DNA from: Taxillus chinensis
Lineage: Eukaryota; Streptophyta; Magnoliopsida; Santalales; Loranthaceae
DNA length: 64,000 nt
Direction of reading: 5' to 3'
Assembly (NCBI GenBank): GCA_023512835.1
Contig: CM042090.1
Coordinates: 14,611,117-14,675,116, forward strand
Below the pieces are notes generated by a model. It had not been told where the DNA came from and searched no databases. It saw only the letters and a program-made list of their open reading frames with translations. Of the stretch, positions 1-11,647 are shown piece after piece. Numbering within the stretch: the first letter of the stretch is position 1; every line of letters starts with the position of its first letter. Position numbers and translations under genes: made by a program.

Positions 1-2319
1 TGTTTAGCATTTAAAAATTAGCCTTAGATTAAAATTATTTGCATTTGATAAAATTATTAATAAAAACATATAATATATAATAGTCTGATAAGGCAGATTT
101 CAAGGATAGTAAAGTAGTTTGATATAGAGTAGAGTTTATCCGTAGTTATGTATTTCTGATAACTTTATAAATGCATTATATTAGTATCCATACAGAGTTT
201 GTTTAAATCGATGCAGAATTGCAGATGGAGTGACACAGAGCTAGATAATCACAAAGAGCAGGGGACTACGCGAGAATACGGATATAATAAAATTTTGAAG
301 GACATTCAATTTTTTTCAAAAAAACAAATTATTTTTAAATTATAATAAAATACGAATTAGAACAGAATTTAATATAAAATATATATTTATTATTTATTAT
401 TTTTTATTTTAAAAAAAAAAAATTTTCTTTTTTTTTTTTCCCCCTTCTTTTTTCTTTTCTTCCCTTCCCCCTTTGGGCCTCTGCCCCTTGCCCATTTAGA
501 GGCAAATGTGATGTGATATTCTGATTTCATACATTAGTTCAAGTAAGAAGCCAACGTAAAAGGTTGGTTGTGTTTTTTTTTTTTTGTTTTTTTTTTTATT
601 TTGCAGCCGAATTTTTTTATCGTTTTTTTTTGCATTTGCAGCCGAATTTCTGGATAAATTTAAACAATTAAAATTAACAAAATTGCTATACATTAAGGCT
701 TAATCATTGTTTTATGTTGTAAAATTGTTATAACAGCTTAGTGTTGTCAAGCATCAGTAAACTCATTCTGGGTGCTTTTTTTCATGGCATGTTTAAGTGT
801 AAAATTTTCCATTTTTTTGAGGCATGACATGGGTTGTTATTATTATACAATAATACAACGCACCTATTAATTTAAGTATAAGGCTTAATCTATTTATTGA
901 CTCGCATAATAATTTAAACTGCGTTAATGGTTTTTTTATTTTTTTAAATAATATTATTTTAAAAACTTGAGTTTAAATACATTATTATTATTATTTATAA
1001 ATATTTTTAAATTCATCAGCTGTCTTTAAAAATTATTTTATTTTATTCATCAACTGATTCCCACTCTGTAAATTGCCTCTGCGAAAATATATTTTGGACA
1101 ACAGGCTTTATCTTTTGTCATTTTTTTTTGCTAGGGTCGCCTTAAGGATAGAATGGCAGGTGGGGGCATTGACGATGAGGCCGATGCGCTCGGTGGGAGA
1201 TCTTGGTGCAGAGCTCCCCCGGGTTGAGAGGATTTTAATGTTTTAAGGTTTATTTTTTTAATTATAGGATTTATTTTAAAATTATTATTCGTATTTTAAT
1301 ATTTTAATATTTATTTATTTTTTGGTAAAATTATTTAAAAAGTAAGACTGAGCATAAAAACCAATAAACCGATTTAACATGATAATTCAACTGATTGAAA
1401 ATTGAATAAGCTAAAAACTAAATAAATCGATGTTTATTTTAGCAAATTAACTAATTTATCAATCCAATCAAAATTTGAATTAAATAAATAGTATAACTCT
1501 CCTAAAATGATTGATCAACTTTTTTAGATGAGAAAAATTCTAGGATACTATACGAAATATAAACAATTTATAATTTGAAAGTAGACGTCTATTGGTAACG
1601 AATTTCCTAGGTTTAATTCAAAGATATTTATAATAAAAATTAATTATTTGATTTGATTTATTGAATTAAATATTAAATTTTATATTCTAATATGTATTGA
1701 TGTTGTAAATTTAAGATGAGATATTGGTGAAGTTAGAATTGAATAGGAAAACAGTTAACTTGATTTAATTCGACAAACCGATTAATTGAAAGTTAATTAA
1801 ATCAAAAATCGAATGAACTGATCTGTGCGGATTGAGCAATTATATCAATTATACGGAAAACTAAAAATTTAATTTAGTAAAGTAAATAATTCATCCTAAA
1901 CCGATCGATAATCATCAATAATAAAAAGCAGTCCTACATTATTTGGTATCGGTTTATAAAAAAAAAAAGTAAAAAGCAGTATTGAAAAGCAGTCTTTTTA
2001 TGAAAAAATAAATATCTTTTCAATTTATCAAATGATTTCGCATACTTTTACTTAGTCACAAGTAAAAGCAGCATGGCAGGAGGATTCAAAACTAGCCAAT
2101 TTAATGCCTATTTTTTGGAGGAAATATATGGATTCCACTCATGTTAAAATAAGGCAAAACATTAACTCCAGTAGGTGGAAGCTTACACCTAAAATCTCCA
2201 AAAAAAAAAAAACAAACAAAAATCAATGAGTATATCTCATATAGTCTTTATGTGATAACATTCTATGAATTTAGACTTTTTACAAATTATGGGAAAATTT
2301 ATTTAAAAAAAAAAACAAA
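1..2319. other. AT-rich intergenic DNA, no gene seen
   Basis: Strongly AT-rich sequence with many stop codons in all frames. It has homopolymer-rich patches near 410-480 and 570-640, and a short GC-richer island near 1130-1220. The only long reading frame here (496-693 minus) is lysine-rich sequence read from poly-T tracts and is not a credible gene. A possible degenerate MITE lies at 1341-1938. Confidence 0.7.
1341..1938. mobile_element. possible degenerate MITE
   Basis: The left end reads AGTAAGACTGAGCATAAAAA. The right end, read on the other strand, gives TGTAGGACTGCTTTTTATTA, so the two ends are imperfect terminal inverted repeats sharing GTA(A/G)GACTG. The interior is full of AACCGATT/AATCGGTT-like words, which is common in old plant hAT-type MITEs. 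No target duplication could be defined, so the call is tentative. Confidence 0.3.
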
Positions 2320-2415
2320 TCAATTTAAAATAGAGAGAGAGAGACCCAACCCAAGGGGCGCGGACGCGGTAGGCGGTAGCCCCGTGACCCGTGTAGCGTA
2401 GCGAGTTCGCGTATA

Positions 2416-2429
2416 GCGTGACGTCACGC
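2416..2429. promoter_or_regulatory. perfect ACGT-core palindrome (C-box/TGA-type site)
   Basis: GCGTGACGTCACGC is a perfect 14-base palindrome with a TGACGTCA core, the consensus for plant bZIP factors of the TGA and C-box type. It lies in an unusually GC-rich island about 0.7 kb upstream of the likely transcription start of the EXORDIUM-like gene at 3269. The sequence is certain; binding and the target gene are inference. Confidence 0.4.
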
Positions 2430-3120
2430 GTACAGGCCACTTCCCTCGGATACCCACACGCACACGCAGGATCCCATGCTGACCGCCAGCTGGAACTGTC
2501 CAGTTGTCCCCATTAATAACCCCCCTGGGGCCGGACCAACGTTGCTTGCTGCTTCCAGGCTGTCCCACCAACGGCTCTATTCCTTTTCTCCACCTCATAA
2601 TACCCATCTCTACCCCTTCTCTTTTTCGTCGTCTTCGTCCACGGACGGGGACAGTCACGTCATTTCGAAACACGCTATATTCTGCCGCTGAGCTGTACTG
2701 CAGCCTCTGAAAACACATGCCCACCCACGCGACTGGATAAAGCGTGTAGCTTTTCTCGTACGTTTCAAATGTTTTCCACTCGTCTCATTTATGCCGCGTC
2801 TGGTAAAAACTCGTGATGGGGCGAGTGGGATGGCGTGACTGTGTGTGTGTTTTATTTTTTTATATTCTTTTACATCTTTTGGTAAGCTCGTTTCTTTATT
2901 TTTTTTTTATTTCTTTTTTACTTTGAAAAAACCGGATCTTGATGGGACAGCGGTAGGGAGGAGCGTTTTATGTGACCAAGAGCCAGACGTGTCCGGGAAG
3001 CCACTTCCCCTCTTTATGGCTGTTTCTGTGTTGCCTCCTCCTAATTTAATACCACTTTTTTTTTTTTTTTTGAAAAAAAAAAAGAAGCTTTTTTACGATA
3101 AAAAAACAATTTCATGACTG

Positions 3121-3128
3121 TATTTAAA
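3121..3128 (+). promoter_or_regulatory. TATA box of first EXORDIUM-like gene
   Basis: TATTTAAA lies about 148 bases upstream of the ATG at 3269. A start of transcription near 3150 would leave a pyrimidine-rich leader of about 120 bases, normal for this gene family. It is the only TATA-like word in the right place. Confidence 0.5.
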
Positions 3129-3268
3129 CTCCCATCTCCCCACCCTCAGTCTCATCTAAACACATCCCTCCTGCCTCCTGCCCCCCACAGTCTTCGCTTA
3201 CTCTCTTGTCACAGTGTGTACCTTAAAACCTCTCTAGCTCTAAAAAAGAGAAAGAAAAGGATCAGGAA

Positions 3269-4237
3269 ATGGCCTCCACTGTTATTACTTGCTTTACGCC
3301 TCTATTCTTGCATTTGTTCTTCCTTATTTCGTTGTTCCGTGGCACTTTTGGTGGTAGGCACCTGAACGAGCTGGTTCAGGAACAGCCTCTGTCAATGCCA
3401 TACCATAACGGTCCTCTCCTTAGCGGCAACATATCCGTCAATCTCCTGTGGTATGGGACCTTCAGTCCTACCCAGAAATCCATCATCGCCGATTTCGTCT
3501 CCTCGCTGACTCCGTCGTCAGCTTCGCCTCGGGTCCAGCGGCCCTCCGTCGCTGCCTGGTGGGAGACGACGCGCAAATACTACCGCCTCTCGGCCAACAA
3601 GCGCGCTTCCCTGTCTCTCTTCCTCGGAGACCAAACGGCCGACGAGAAATGCTCCCTCGGCAAGTCCCTCACCGGAGCACAGCTCTCCCGCCTCGCCTCT
3701 CGCGGCCGTCAGAGCTACGCCGTCAACGTCGTTCTCACGGCGCCGGATGTCACCGTCGAGGGCTTCTGCTCCAGCCGCTGCGGCACCCACGGGTCGGGGT
3801 TCAGTAAGGGAGCCCCGAACGGGAGGAGGTCCAGGTTCGCCTACGTCTGGGTGGGGAACTCGGAGACGCAGTGTCCGGGGCAGTGCGCGTGGCCGTTCCA
3901 CCAGCCCCTCTACGGCCCTCAGACGCCGCCGCTGGTCGCTCCTAACCGCGACGTCGGCGTGGACGGTATGGTAATCAACCTGGCGAGCCTCCTGGCGGGG
4001 ACGGTCACCAATACATACGGAACCGGGTTTTTCCAGGGAGACGAATCGGCTCCGCTGGAGGCGGCGTCGGCGTGTCCGGGGATTTACGCGAAAGGGGCGT
4101 ATCCGGGTTACCCGGGAAATTTGTTGGTGGATGCGGTGACAGGTGGGAGTTACAATGTGCACGGGGCTGGTGGCAGGAAGTACCTGGTTCCTGCCCTCTT
4201 TGACCCAACCACGTCTTCTTGCTCTACGGCGGTGTGA
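3269..4237 (+). CDS. EXL: EXORDIUM-like protein (phosphate-induced protein 1 family)
   Basis: Intronless gene for a secreted protein of 322 residues, the usual family length. A hydrophobic signal peptide (about residues 1-28) is followed by the conserved blocks [54 protein letters not shown] and DGMVINLA, ending [11 protein letters not shown]. The paired cysteines suggest an extracellular disulfide-bonded protein. In Arabidopsis, EXO and its relatives act in the apoplast in brassinosteroid-responsive growth and carbon or phosphate responses; the biochemical activity of the family is unknown. CSLGKSLTG and the C-terminus resemble the EXO side of the family more than EXL2. The start fits a good context (AGGAAATGGC) and the TATA position. 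Coding GC is much higher than in the flanks. A possible polyadenylation signal AATAAA lies near 4480. Confidence 0.93.
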   Translation: MASTVITCFTPLFLHLFFLISLFRGTFGGRHLNELVQEQPLSMPYHNGPLLSGNISVNLLWYGTFSPTQKSIIADFVSSLTPSSASPRVQRPSVAAWWETTRKYYRLSANKRASLSLFLGDQTADEKCSLGKSLTGAQLSRLASRGRQSYAVNVVLTAPDVTVEGFCSSRCGTHGSGFSKGAPNGRRSRFAYVWVGNSETQCPGQCAWPFHQPLYGPQTPPLVAPNRDVGVDGMVINLASLLAGTVTNTYGTGFFQGDESAPLEAASACPGIYAKGAYPGYPGNLLVDAVTGGSYNVHGAGGRKYLVPALFDPTTSSCSTAV

Positions 4238-6552
4238 AACCGAAGCAATCCCGACAACGTTGTGGGCGTGTCTGATCTGTAATTTATTTTATTTTTTTTG
4301 TTCATTACATTTGTTTGTGCGACACAGTGCTTCCTAGGTTTGTTCCAATTTCGATCATGGTAAAGCAAATTACTAGTTTGGTTTTGCGAATTCAATTTAC
4401 TGAGAGTTTTTTTTTCTTCACCGATTTCGTAGTAAATATAATTAATCCATATATATTGGTTGCGTAATTCAAACCATTTAATAAATCAGAAAATTGACTA
4501 TATTTCTAAATTCCAGCTGCTATCAAATAAAAAAATTTATTGTACAAAGTTATGTACGATGCGGTTTGTATTCATTTAAAGTTGACTGAAGTGGCGTGTA
4601 ATTTTACACTTTAAAAAATAAGTAATGCTGATTTTACACGTCAGTATAACTGGGGCGTAATATTTATTTTCCTTTAAATAAGCAATTTTTTCCTGTTAAT
4701 TGCACAGAAATATTTTTATTTTTAAATTTTTTTAATGGTATTCCTGAATTACCTTACCTGCAAATAAAATTTTACTTAAAAAATAGTCAAACAATTTGTT
4801 GGTATGGGTCAGGTTAATGTTTGTTTGTACAGATACGTATTGTTAAATATTATATTATATGGAGAAGCTGGAGAGAAAGAGACACGGGTGCAGCCGCACA
4901 CTTTTCAGGTGTATATAATATGTCAGTGCTATTTGCGAGGTGTGCGCGCACACCGGATTGCTGTGTGCCGCGTTTGAAAGATTCATCATCCACGTAGTCG
5001 ATGCTGAATTTATACGTAATTGAACATTATAAATTATTAATATATTACCAGAAGATAAATAAAATTAAATAATAATATAAATTATTATAAATAATATTAT
5101 ATAAACTATAACACCGATTTTTATTTATAATTTATGAAATTACAGTAATATTTATTATAAATTATACTCAAAATTTATATTTTGTCTTTTTTTTTTTAAA
5201 ATTTTCAAACATTAAGATATTTACTAGTCAATTTTAGCTAAGCTCAAATATAAGAGTGTTCGATGAGTTATATCATTTTGCTGAATTAAAATTTTTATTT
5301 TCGATCCAAAATTACTCATCGGTATAATTCAATTTATTCAATTTTCAGTAGTTGATTTGCAATTTTAAATTGAATTAATATTTTTTTTATTTAATTCTAA
5401 CATCACTAATTTATTATGTTAAATTAACAATATTAACATAAATTAAAATACAAAATTTAATATATAATCTCATCAAAATAAATCAAATAAATGGACATAA
5501 TTAAAAACATCTTTATTGAACATAATAATCTCGCAACCAATACACTTTTCATCTTCAATTTATAAAGCAGATCTAAGAAACAATTATCATATAGCTAGAA
5601 GTGTTCGTTGATTTAAATTAGATTAGATTATTTATTTAATCGATTTATTTAATTTTTAATTCAAAATTGACCGATTACTTAACACGTACAAATAAAAATA
5701 TGATTATTCGTCAATTTTTCACGCCCTAATCCGATACCAACAGTGCTCTATCCCGCCCCATCACTATTCTATCTGTGTCAAGTGTCAACGTGCAGTAACG
5801 ATTTGACTTAGTGGCAGGCCACCAGCTGTATACAGTGTGCTGTAAATAATAAACTTATTATTATTATACGCGGTTCACCCTTTGGTAAGCGTTCAAAGAA
5901 GAACAGAGGAAGTATTTCAGGTGAAAAAAGAGAAAAAAAAATTGAGGTTAAAAAAAAAAAGAATAAAAAGTTTTTTTAGAGTTTAATTCAACTTTTAAAA
6001 AAATGAAAAAAATATTATTATTAAAATATATAATTACATAAATTGATGTAATATGTAAATTTTTTTATACTTTTAATATTTTTTCATAGCAAAATTTAAT
6101 ATTTTGATTATTATAAAAATAACTCTAGTTTTCAATATATTTTCTTTTTATATTTTTCAAAAATAACGTATTTTTCCTTTAAACGGTTGAATTCGGTTCA
6201 ACTTGTTTGCCAGGATTGGTTTACGGACACCTTAATAGTCACTATCCTCTAGGCAAGAGACTATGCAATACATGAGTTGAAAATCAACCTTCATGCTATT
6301 TAAAATTTTAGGAAGAAAAATCATTGATGTGACATGAAAAGGGAAAATTAACATTTTTGAGTTGAGTTAAAATCAGCCTTCAACTCAACTAACATTTTTC
6401 ATGTTATGGAAAAGTAAATGAGTTTAAAGGGCAGATAGAAACAAAAAGTCCTTTGTGTTAAATGGTTTGACTAGAATTCAACGTATGAAAGATTAAAAAA
6501 TAATAATAGAATTATTTTATTAATTAATATGTTTGTCTTATTATTTGGTATC
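4238..6552. other. AT-rich intergenic DNA with repeat relics
   Basis: No gene seen. Holds the 3' flank of the EXORDIUM-like gene and degenerate pieces near 5250-5410 and 5590-5735. Those pieces begin with (A)GAGTGTTCG- or (A)GAAGTGTTCG-like words typical of old hAT-type MITEs. A perfect GC-rich palindrome lies at 4939-4954. Confidence 0.6.
4939..4954. repeat. perfect 16-base palindrome
   Basis: GGTGTGCGCGCACACC is identical on both strands. It sits in a short GC-rich patch (about 4860-4985) inside otherwise AT-rich DNA. The alternating purine-pyrimidine core is a possible Z-DNA or cruciform site; no function can be assigned. Confidence 0.55.
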
Positions 6553-6555
6553 TAA

Positions 6556-6922
6556 GAGCAACTCCAAGAGTCTCTTTACAATTTTCTCCACATATACAAA
6601 TTTTTTTACATATAAAGAGCTGTTTTTTAACATACACTCCAAGAGTCTCTCTATTTTTTAATCTCTATTTTTATTAAAATAATAATTTATTTATAATAAT
6701 ATTTATTGCACGGGAAAGAGGGGAGAGAAGAGAGAGGAGAGAGGGAAAGAAGATAAAAAAATAATAAAAAAATTATGTGAAGAATGAATAGTGACTATTC
6801 ATTTGTGAAGAATCACTGTAGCGATTTGTAAATGTAGAAAACTTGATGAAGGGACTGTTGGAGCTCATTTTTGGCATTAGGCTCTCTATTTGTAGATAAT
6901 AGAGAGCCTCTTGGAGTTGCTC
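6556..6922. mobile_element. Tourist-like MITE (PIF/Harbinger type)
   Basis: A 367-base element. The left end GAGCAACTCCAAGAG is the near-exact reverse complement of the right end CTCTTGGAGTTGCTC. It is flanked on both sides by TAA (6553-6555 and 6923-6925), the 3-base target duplication expected for PIF/Harbinger elements. The terminal motif is partly repeated inside, near 6640-6655. There is no coding capacity, so mobility would need a transposase from elsewhere. Confidence 0.8.
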
Positions 6923-7254
6923 TAAAGCATTACACGCTTAGTTGGATACAAAAATGTAATTGGGCCTGAGGTAAGTATGTGGGTGTGTTTTGTTATGTGC
7001 ATAGTTATAAAATTAAATTGAGTAAGGTTGGAATGGCAGATTTAATTTTGCTAAACCAAAATATTGCTTTATGGTTATGTTTTTCTAGCCCAACAAGTAA
7101 TATCAAAGTTGAAAACTTGATATCAATGTTAGAGTCTATTTTATGAGCTGGACATGTATATTTAGTTAACATTTTGATGTCTTCAATTTGTTACTTTACT
7201 TGTTTTTTTGCCAGAGCACTAGAATCATACTCCATATGTTAGCCTGTTTATTAA

Positions 7255-7625
7255 AATTTAGGGAGAAAAAGTTAATAAGTCATAAAATTATTTTCACGAA
7301 GTCTTATATTTAATTTTCTTTATAAAATTTGTATTGTATTTTTTAACATATTGAGAAGGGCATTGTTTATTCTATATAATTATTAAATTATATAAAAAAA
7401 TTTCTCACTTTTCATTTTTACGTTTCCAATAATATTTATTTTCGTTTCATATTAAATTATAAAAAATTATTATTAAATAAATAAATAGTATAAAATAATA
7501 TTTTAATAATATAGAGATTAATTTGAGAAATTTATTATGGTGTATATTTATATATAAATATAAAAAGTAATTTAAATCTGTAAAATTATAAAAGATGATG
7601 GTAAAACTGTTATTAGTGCTCTAAG
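7255..7625. repeat. dispersed AT-rich repeat, copy 1
   Basis: This stretch shares a recognisable order of words with 29362-29640, 29750-30010 and 30023-30320, and in the opposite orientation with about 25830-26110. The shared order is an ATTATTAAATTATA block, then a TTTCGTTT or TTCATTTG block, then ATATTAAATTATAA and ATTATTAAATAAA. It looks like a non-coding, MITE-like family. Ends are not sharply defined. Confidence 0.4.
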
Positions 7626-8265
7626 TGAATAAAGAATCATAATCGTCAATCTAAAAGTGTTTAATTTTGAGAATATTTTACAAGACTTTAAAATGTTAAC
7701 GAGCTAATTCTAAGCAACATAGATTTAAACATGAGGATCAACGTCCTTTATTGCGTTTAATTCTAATGAAAAGCAAAGTTGTTGTAGCTTACATTGTGTT
7801 TAGACTACCTAAGGAGATGAAACGATACTAAACGCTTGAGACAACACTTTATATGAGAATATAGAAATTGTTTTTACAATCCTTACATTTTTTCTGAAAA
7901 CTAGTTGAAGGCAATAAAGTGTAAGCTCGGCATAAATTCCCAAAACAGAGGATATGAGGCTACTCTACATGAGACTTCGAGTTCTTTTTTTATATATAAT
8001 TTTCGCTCTTGTTTATTATTTATTCGAGGATGAATATTATAAAACTAAAGCAAATACTCTGCAATCCAAAATGCCTTGGGTGCCAACTATTGAGTATATA
8101 TATCTACCTGCTTATTTAAAATCAAAGCCGGATGACCGCAATTAATTTGAATTTGATAGAAGGGGAAAGAAATAGTATTCGATTACTGGAATGTTAATAC
8201 AAACGAATTAAAGAATGAATTGAAAAAAAAATTACAAAATTGAAGATGGATGGCTATTATTCACT

Positions 8266-9207
8266 TCACAGCTGCGTGAAACAAGACGACGTGGTCGGAT
8301 CATACATGGCAGGAAGCAAGAACTTGGCCGCACCGACACCGTGCGCATTATAGCTGCCACCCGTGGTGGAATCCAGCAACAACTTTCCCGGGTAACCCGG
8401 ATAGGCTCCCGAACCGAAAATTCCAGTGCACGCCGACGACGCCTCAAGAGGAGCATTTGCGTCTCCCTGGTAGAAACCGTTGCCGAAGGGATTGGTGACG
8501 GTCCCGGCCAAGAGGGTGGCCAGGTTGATCACCATGCCGTCAACTCCGACATCGCCGTTAGGAGGTACCAACGCGGGCGTCTGCGGGCCATGGATGGGCT
8601 GGTGGAACGGCCACGCGCACTGACCCGGGCACTGCGTCTCCGAGTTTCCAACCCAGACGTACGCAAATTTGGTTCCAACCGACGACGCGGATCCGTGCGT
8701 ACCGCAACTGTCGGAGCAGAAGTCCTCGACGGTGACGTCTGGGGCGGTCAACACCACGCTGATGGCGGCGGCGCTGGGCTGCTGTTGTTCTTTCTGGCCG
8801 CGAGAGGCCAGTTGGGTAAGTTGTTTGCCGGTAAGGGATTTTCCGAGGGAGCATTTCTCGTCGCTCATCTGATCGCCGAGGGAGAGTGCGATGGACGCGC
8901 GGTTGTTGTCGGTGGTGAGGGCGTAGTACTTGTCAGTCGTCTTCAACCACGCGGAGACGGAGGGCTGGGCCTCATTACTATTAGAGAGGGCGGAGATGAA
9001 ATCAGTGATGATAGATTTCTGGGAAGGCTTGAAGGTGCCGTACCAGAGGAGATTGACGGAGACGTTGCCGTTAAGGAGAGGGCCTTTGTGGTACGGTAAC
9101 ACCAGAGGCTGCTCGGGAACCAACCCTTTCAGTCCCCTCCCACCAGCAGAAGAACAAACTAATAAGAGAAACAGTTGCAGCAACATTAGAGGAGTGATGT
9201 AGGCCAT
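8266..9207 (-). CDS. EXL: EXORDIUM-like protein, left copy of inverted pair
   Basis: Intronless gene for a secreted protein of 313 residues. The reading frame is open for 109 codons upstream, but the ATG at 9207 is preferred because it opens directly on the signal peptide (MAYITPLMLLQLFLLLVCSS), and the upstream frame runs through the TATA box and leader. Conserved blocks are [58 protein letters not shown] and [14 protein letters not shown]. The protein is the same as that of the right copy at 13192-14133 except at two nearby positions in the N-terminal half (Lys and Asp here, Gln and Ala there). Expected role is apoplastic growth signalling as for EXO/EXL proteins; the molecular function is unknown. 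The gene runs away from its twin, head to head. Confidence 0.93.
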   Translation of the reverse strand: MAYITPLMLLQLFLLLVCSSAGGRGLKGLVPEQPLVLPYHKGPLLNGNVSVNLLWYGTFKPSQKSIITDFISALSNSNEAQPSVSAWLKTTDKYYALTTDNNRASIALSLGDQMSDEKCSLGKSLTGKQLTQLASRGQKEQQQPSAAAISVVLTAPDVTVEDFCSDSCGTHGSASSVGTKFAYVWVGNSETQCPGQCAWPFHQPIHGPQTPALVPPNGDVGVDGMVINLATLLAGTVTNPFGNGFYQGDANAPLEASSACTGIFGSGAYPGYPGKLLLDSTTGGSYNAHGVGAAKFLLPAMYDPTTSSCFTQL

Positions 9208-9352
9208 TTTTGGGTTAACCGGCCAGGTGTAACAGTAAGCTGCCAAGGTATATAGGTCTGGGAGTACAGGGGGGCAAGTGAGAGAGGAGTACTGGGGACT
9301 TGTTTGTTGAGATATGGATTGAGTACGTATTGAAAGAGCGCACAAATGTGAA

Positions 9353-9360
9353 CTTATATA
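9353..9360 (-). promoter_or_regulatory. TATA box of left EXORDIUM-like copy
   Basis: TATATAAG on the minus strand, about 146 bases upstream of the ATG at 9207. The same box is at the same distance in the right copy (13037-13044). A second TATATA word nearer the ATG (near 9250) is too close to leave a normal leader. Confidence 0.65.
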
Positions 9361-9976
9361 GGCCCCATAAATTGTGGTATTGCATACAAGAAACGAGTGG
9401 GAAGCTGGCACTGGCATGTCGTGTGACAGCTGCGCAGACAAACGGGAGAGAAACAGGCATATTTCCAAGGTGGCGGGTGATGTATTCTGGATCAGGTATG
9501 GGATGCGTGGGCCGGGGGAAATTAATTGCTTCAATGCAATCCGAGGACGCGGTTTGTTTTTACGGATTTAATTGATTTATTATCACTTACGATTTTAATA
9601 TACAACAGGCAACAGTCCATTCACAGAACAGCACTTTTCGAACTTTAATACTTTGCCGCATCAGTCTAGAATATAAATCAAATAAATGCTCAGATCACCT
9701 TTTTCAAACAATTATTTATGTTTAATATTTTTTTAATAATGGGAGAGGATTTGCGATAGAGTTAAATTTAATAGATAAAAGTGAAATATAGGATTATTTT
9801 TTTATTAGAGGCTTTGTGTGCATAAAAGTAAAAGCAAAGTAAAAACAGTAAAATATGTTTAGTATTATAAAAAAATTATAAAAAGAGTTTTTATTTTTTT
9901 TGATAAAAATTAGAAGCAATACAAAAATTACTTTTATAAGCTATTTTTTTAATAATCAGTTATTAAAAATTTAAAA

Positions 9977-9979
<3 letters not shown>

Positions 9980-10014
<35 letters not shown>
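9980..10014. repeat. poly-A run of 35
   Basis: An uninterrupted run of 35 A. It could be a retroelement tail, but no element body could be recognised next to it. Its exact length is likely to be a sequencing uncertainty. Confidence 0.6.
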
Positions 10015-10020
<6 letters not shown>

Positions 10021-10244
10021 TATATAAAATAAAAATAATCTTTATAAAAATTTATTTTGGGAATTGGTTCATTTTATTAAAAATACCAATTAATCCTCCA
10101 CTGCTTCTCTTCTCTGCCTCTCTCTCTTTCCTCTCTGCACCGTGAATCGCCAGAGGAGGACACAGCTGATGGGACAAAATCTTCGTCACCTTCTTCAGTT
10201 TTCGGTTGATGTTCGATCGGCGAAACTCTAACCCCATACTACAA

Positions 10245-10328
10245 GGGGGGGGAGGGAGGGTGAGGTCTAACGGGGGGATGGGGGTAGGGAGGGCTGGGGG
10301 CTGGGAGGAGGGGGCGGAGGGTGGTGGG
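10245..10328 (+). repeat. G-rich island with G-quadruplex potential
   Basis: About 84 bases almost free of pyrimidines, with many separate runs of three or more G spaced by one to seven bases. This fits the standard quadruplex pattern many times over. It interrupts sequence that is otherwise about three-quarters A and T. It is not part of a recognised gene. Confidence 0.6.
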
Positions 10329-11647
10329 ATGAGAGCAGGTTTTTTTTAATTATAATAATAATAAAAATATTTATGTCTTTTAAGTTTTAAAAATATTTTT
10401 ATTTTTAATTTAATAAATATTTATTAATAACTTTTAAAAATACTTTTGATGTAATATTTTATCTAACAATTCACATGTTTATTTTTATAACAATTTCTTT
10501 TAACATAATTAAAATCATCTTCTTAAAAGCACAATATTACTAAACTAATTCTGACTAAAGTTTTAATTTAATTAATATTGCTCAACCAATGCTTCAATTT
10601 TTTTTCTAAACTATATTTTTTTCAAATTTATCTTTCCTCATCTTTGATCAAAATCTCCAATTATCTACCATCTAAAAATCATTTTTGTGATAGTTTCAAA
10701 CTCCCAAATCGTATGCCACATCATTCTTCGCCACCCCCTCCACCTCGTTCCATGGCCATTGCTACGTTGATGAGAACGCACAAATGGCACCATTTCATGG
10801 AACAATAAATCGAGATAAAAAAGTCACAAAAAAAAACAAATCCAACAACGAATCCAATGTTTTGACAAAATTAACGCTCATTGAAAACAAACAAATATAC
10901 ATATCCAACATAGAAACAAATGTAAACGAATCAAATGCCAAAAGCAACAAAATAGTCCAAGAATCGTGTGCCCAAAGCAAGTTATTAGGGATTTTACTCT
11001 TGCCAAACGACTAGTATGAACTGGGAGGTAAAAAGGACAAGCGAGTGACTCCGAGGTTAGAGTTTGCAGGGGGCAACTTTGAGGGCAGGAAAGCGACGCT
11101 GGTAGGAGGGCGACACCGACACAGGCCAACGCGAGGGAACGAAGTGGCGATGACATAGAGAGCGAGGGAGAGGGTAACAAACCAGGTAAGATGATTAGGT
11201 GGTTAAAGCTGATATGATATGACATATTAGTTAAAAGCTAAAAACTTAAATAAATTTATCTAAAATTATTAATATAGTTAGTAATATAACTAACTAATGG
11301 GGACATAATTTAGTTATGTTTGACTATAGCTAATGGTATATCTTACTTAATTTTTAAAGGATATTATCATAATTTCACTTAAGCTTAATAATTATTGATA
11401 AATGTGTTTATTTTTTTGGTGGGAACATTTATCCATTATATTCCACCAACGTCAACAAATTTTGCCCCAAATTGATACTATATGGAGTGTAGGCAAATTT
11501 ATTTAGGAAAATAAAAAATAAACTAAAAAAAACTATATGAAAACAGTAATTGAAGGGGATCTTATTCCTAAATTTTTTCATACTGGCAAAATGAAAAATG
11601 TTAATGCTCGATACTTTAACATTCATACTGTACAAAACTATGGCTTA

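Larger units (their letters stand above)
8061..9624. repeat. left arm of large inverted duplication
   Basis: Read on the minus strand, this arm matches 12780-14345 almost base for base over about 1.56 kb. The match includes the whole EXORDIUM-like gene, its promoter and its 3' flank. The inner edge is at the shared word GTGAATGGACT (near 9624 and 12780) and the outer edge near GGATTGC (8061 and 14345). The spacer between the arms is about 3.15 kb. Confidence 0.9.

Noticed and set aside
3518..4162. 214-residue antisense frame over the first EXORDIUM-like gene
   Set aside because: Same cause. The sense frame has all family motifs and the antisense protein resembles nothing known.
8341..9099. 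252-residue open frame antisense to the left EXORDIUM-like gene (and its mirror at 13300-14058)
   Set aside because: It is a by-product of GC-rich third positions in the real gene. It has arginine- and glycine-rich composition, no recognised domain, and appears in both arms only because they are copies.
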